This document shows positions 11,830-14,353 of a stretch of DNA of 14,353 nt, piece after piece (position 1 is the stretch's first letter; every line of letters begins with the position of its first letter). Where the stretch lies: assembly GCA_947627835.1 (NCBI GenBank), contig CANQXM010000023.1, positions 1 through 14,353 on the forward strand, in the 5' to 3' direction. The position numbers and the translations under genes are program-made. Under the pieces are notes generated by a model, which saw nothing but the letters and a program-made list of their open reading frames with translations, made no database searches and was not told the DNA's origin. Origin of the DNA: an uncultured Bacilli bacterium. Its GTDB lineage: Bacteria > Bacillota_I > Bacilli_A > RF39 > UBA660.

Positions 11830-14316
11830 ATGGGATTTTTAAGAAAATTAATAGATTCAGAATATAAAGAATTAAAAAGATTTGAAAAAATGGCTGATGA
11901 AATCATGGCTTTAGATGAGACCATGCAAGCTTTATCAGATGAAGAATTAAAACACAAAACCGTTGAGCTAAAAGAAAGACTTGAAAAAGGAGAAACACTC
12001 GATGACATTATTGTTGAAGCCTATGCAACAGTAAGAGAAGCCGATGCGCGTATTATTGGTGAAAAACCATTCTATGTACAAATTTTAGGTGGACTAGCAA
12101 TTCACTTTGGTAATATTGCTGAAATGAAAACAGGAGAAGGAAAAACTTTAACAGAAACTATGCCAGCTTATTTAAATGCTTTAAGTGGAGAAGGCGTACA
12201 TATCGTTACTGTAAATGAATTCCTTGCTAAACGTGACTCTGAGTGGATGGGAGCTGTTTTTGAATTCTTAGGATTAAGTGTAGGTCTAAACTTAAGAGAG
12301 ATGAGCCCAAAAGAAAAACAAGAAGCTTATAATAAAGATATTCTTTATTCAACCAATAGTGAAATTGGTTTCGATTATTTAAGAGACAACATGGTTGTAA
12401 GAAAAGAAGATCGAGTACAAAGACCATTAAATTTCTGTATTGTAGATGAGGTTGACTCCATTTTAATTGATGAAGCACGGACCCCATTAATTATTTCTGG
12501 AGGAAAATCAAATACCAAAAATCTATATATGGATGCTAATAAAGCCGTTCAAGGATTTAAAGAAGATGAAGACTATGCCTATGATGCCAAAACCAAAAGT
12601 GCATCATTAACCGAACAAGGTGTTGAAAAAATTGAAAAATTCTTCAATTTAAAAAATTTATATGATTTAGATAATACCATTTTAGTACATCATGTAAATC
12701 AAGCTTTAAAAGCCAATTATGCCTTTAAAAAAGATGTAGATTATGTAGTAGATAATAATGAAGTGATTATTGTAGACCAATTTACTGGACGTTTAATGAA
12801 AGGACGTCAATTTAGTGAAGGTTTGCATCAAGCCCTAGAAGCCAAAGAAAACGTAAAAATAAATGAAGAAACAAGAACCATGGCAACCATTACATTCCAA
12901 AATTTGTTTAGAATGTATAAAAAACTTTCTGGTATGACCGGTACTGCTAAAACGGAAGAAGAAGAATTTAGAAACATCTATAATATGTATGTAATTCAAA
13001 TTCCTACCAATAAACCTGTCATTCGTGAAGATTTACCAGACTTAGTGTATTCAAGTATTGCTGGAAAATATGAAGCCATTGTCAAAACAATTAAAGAAAT
13101 TCACAAAACAGGGCAACCAATCTTAGTAGGAACCATTTCCGTTGAAGCAAATGAACATTTAGGAGGATTGCTTACTAAAGCAGGCCTAAAACATGAAATT
13201 TTAAATGCCAAAAATCATGCGAGAGAAGCAGAAATCATTGCTAAAGCAGGAGAAAAAGGTGCTATCACAATTGCTACAAATATGGCTGGACGTGGAACCG
13301 ATATTAAACTTGGGGAAGGTGTAAAAGAACTAGGAGGCCTTTGTGTAATTGGAACGGAAAGACATGAATCACGTCGTATCGATAACCAATTGCGTGGTCG
13401 TTCTGGACGTCAAGGAGATCCAGGAATGAGTCAATTCTTCGTTTCCTTTGAAGATGAGTTAATGCGTCGTTTTGGAACCGATAAAATAAAGAGAATGGTA
13501 GAATCATTAGGACTTACCGGAGATCAAGCAATTCGTTCAAAATCATTAACCAGAAGTATTGAATCTGCTCAGAAAAAAGTAGAAGGAAATAACTTCGACA
13601 TGCGAAAGAGCCTACTAGATTATGATAATGTAGTAAATGAACAACGTTTGATTATTTATGAAAAAAGAAATGATATTCTAGAACTTGATAGCGTTCACGA
13701 TACAATTAAAGATACATTCAAAAACACAATATCTACTCTAGTAAAAAATCATATTGCTCCAGAAGGATACTTAACAGATAATGATAAATCAGAAATATTA
13801 GAATATGTAAATACAAATTTCATTAAAGGAAATGAAATCAAAATTGATGAAATTAAAGATAAACAAGAGGATGAAATCATTGAATTATTAACAAAAGAAG
13901 TCAATGAGGATTATGAAGAAAAAATAAAAGATGCTCCTCACTTCGAAGAATTTGAAAAAGCCATCATGCTTCGTGTGATTGATTCGGCTTGGGTAGATCA
14001 TTTAAATGAAATGGAACACTTAAAAGATGGAATCATGCTTAGAGGATATGGTCAAACAAATCCATTACAAGCTTATACCATCGAAGGTTTTGACTTATTC
14101 GAAAGACTTTTAGATAAAATTGATAATGATGTAGCTCAGTTCTTATTAAAAGCAGAAATTGAGCAAAACCTAGAACGAAAACAAGTCATTCAAGGAAATG
14201 CAAATGACGGAAAAGAAAAAGTCGGTCATACCATTAGAAATGAAAAGAAAGTTGGTCGAAATGACCCATGTCCATGCGGCAGTGGTAAGAAATACAAAAA
14301 TTGTTGTGGAAAGTAG
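11830..14316 (+). CDS. secA: Preprotein translocase ATPase SecA
   Basis: SecA drives secreted proteins through SecYEG by ATP hydrolysis. The 828-aa product is full length (B. subtilis SecA is 841). Domains in order: NBD1 with Walker A MKTGEGKT (99-106) and Walker B DEVD (206-209). The preprotein cross-linking domain is inserted after that. NBD2 shows IATNMAGRGTDIKLGEG and RGRSGRQGDPG. The helical scaffold and wing domain include the MLRGYGQTNPLQAY signature near the end. The C-terminal zinc finger GRNDPCPCGSGKKYKNCC has Cys814, Cys816, Cys825 and Cys826 and binds SecB or ribosome-related partners. RBS TGGAGGG (11815-11821) precedes ATG 11830. In Bacillus prfB follows; only 37 bases remain here, with no prfB start or frameshift site recognisable. 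No terminator is seen before the window ends. Confidence 0.98.
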   Translation: MGFLRKLIDSEYKELKRFEKMADEIMALDETMQALSDEELKHKTVELKERLEKGETLDDIIVEAYATVREADARIIGEKPFYVQILGGLAIHFGNIAEMKTGEGKTLTETMPAYLNALSGEGVHIVTVNEFLAKRDSEWMGAVFEFLGLSVGLNLREMSPKEKQEAYNKDILYSTNSEIGFDYLRDNMVVRKEDRVQRPLNFCIVDEVDSILIDEARTPLIISGGKSNTKNLYMDANKAVQGFKEDEDYAYDAKTKSASLTEQGVEKIEKFFNLKNLYDLDNTILVHHVNQALKANYAFKKDVDYVVDNNEVIIVDQFTGRLMKGRQFSEGLHQALEAKENVKINEETRTMATITFQNLFRMYKKLSGMTGTAKTEEEEFRNIYNMYVIQIPTNKPVIREDLPDLVYSSIAGKYEAIVKTIKEIHKTGQPILVGTISVEANEHLGGLLTKAGLKHEILNAKNHAREAEIIAKAGEKGAITIATNMAGRGTDIKLGEGVKELGGLCVIGTERHESRRIDNQLRGRSGRQGDPGMSQFFVSFEDELMRRFGTDKIKRMVESLGLTGDQAIRSKSLTRSIESAQKKVEGNNFDMRKSLLDYDNVVNEQRLIIYEKRNDILELDSVHDTIKDTFKNTISTLVKNHIAPEGYLTDNDKSEILEYVNTNFIKGNEIKIDEIKDKQEDEIIELLTKEVNEDYEEKIKDAPHFEEFEKAIMLRVIDSAWVDHLNEMEHLKDGIMLRGYGQTNPLQAYTIEGFDLFERLLDKIDNDVAQFLLKAEIEQNLERKQVIQGNANDGKEKVGHTIRNEKKVGRNDPCPCGSGKKYKNCCGK

Positions 14317-14353
14317 TAGGTTTTATAAGGGTTTGCGAGGCATAGGGTTTTGA

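Noticed and set aside
1..14353. CRISPR arrays, insertion sequences, tRNA or rRNA genes
   Set aside because: No regularly spaced repeats, transposase motifs, terminal inverted repeats or cloverleaf sequences were seen.
1..14353. Mycoplasma-like genetic code (TGA as Trp)
   Set aside because: Trp is TGG throughout the conserved proteins, and TGA ends two genes exactly where the proteins should end.
14317..14353. Start of prfB with its programmed frameshift after secA
   Set aside because: No RBS, start codon context or CTTTGAC-type slippery site is visible in the 37 bases left.

Overview
The window is AT-rich, densely coded DNA from a low-GC Gram-positive bacterium. Most genes lie on the + strand and have AGGAGG-type ribosome binding sites. 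Trp is encoded by TGG and TGA is used as a stop (at 3577 and 11684), so this is the standard bacterial code and not that of Mycoplasma. SpoIID and SpoIIQ relatives, a DUF1146/YwzB protein, a sigma-F-like promoter and an Agr quorum-sensing locus point to Bacillota. An uncultured, host-associated Bacilli or Erysipelotrichia/RF39-like lineage is my best guess, but the species cannot be read from the sequence.

Layout. 1-1044: 3' end of murA, a terminator, then a membrane-anchored SGNH-fold protein that has lost its catalytic residues. 1065-2154: a consensus promoter drives a structured non-coding RNA of about 460-520 nt, followed by a terminator and a 169-aa DUF21/CorB-like four-helix membrane protein. 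This arrangement and the protein resemble the OLE RNA/OapA ribonucleoprotein locus. 2204-2512: rpmE (ribosomal protein L31) with a small leader hairpin. 2528-6475: a tight cluster of an ATP-grasp enzyme, rpiB, a DUF1146 protein, spoIID, spoIIQ and a 204-aa protein that I read as a degenerate MreB/Mbl-like actin. The order murA, spoIID, spoIIQ, mbl-like echoes the order around these genes in classical spore formers.

6484-9340: a complete Agr-type cyclic-peptide quorum-sensing system. A LytTR response regulator and a GHKL sensor kinase are on the + strand. They face a very short AgrD propeptide gene (8538-8654) and the AgrB peptidase on the - strand, with a shared bidirectional terminator between the two halves. 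The 319-bp divergent region between agrB and a cold-shock gene carries a cluster of TTGAAA elements, a plausible target for the LytTR regulator. 9627-14316: csp, the long-form hibernation factor hpf, a membrane-anchored HEMSH (HExxH) protein, and secA.

The points most worth following up are the OLE-like RNA/OapA pair in a probably non-extremophilic organism, the new AgrD sequence with its own receptor pair, the MreB-like protein without nucleotide-binding loops, and three pseudo-enzyme versions (SGNH, LytM, actin) close together.
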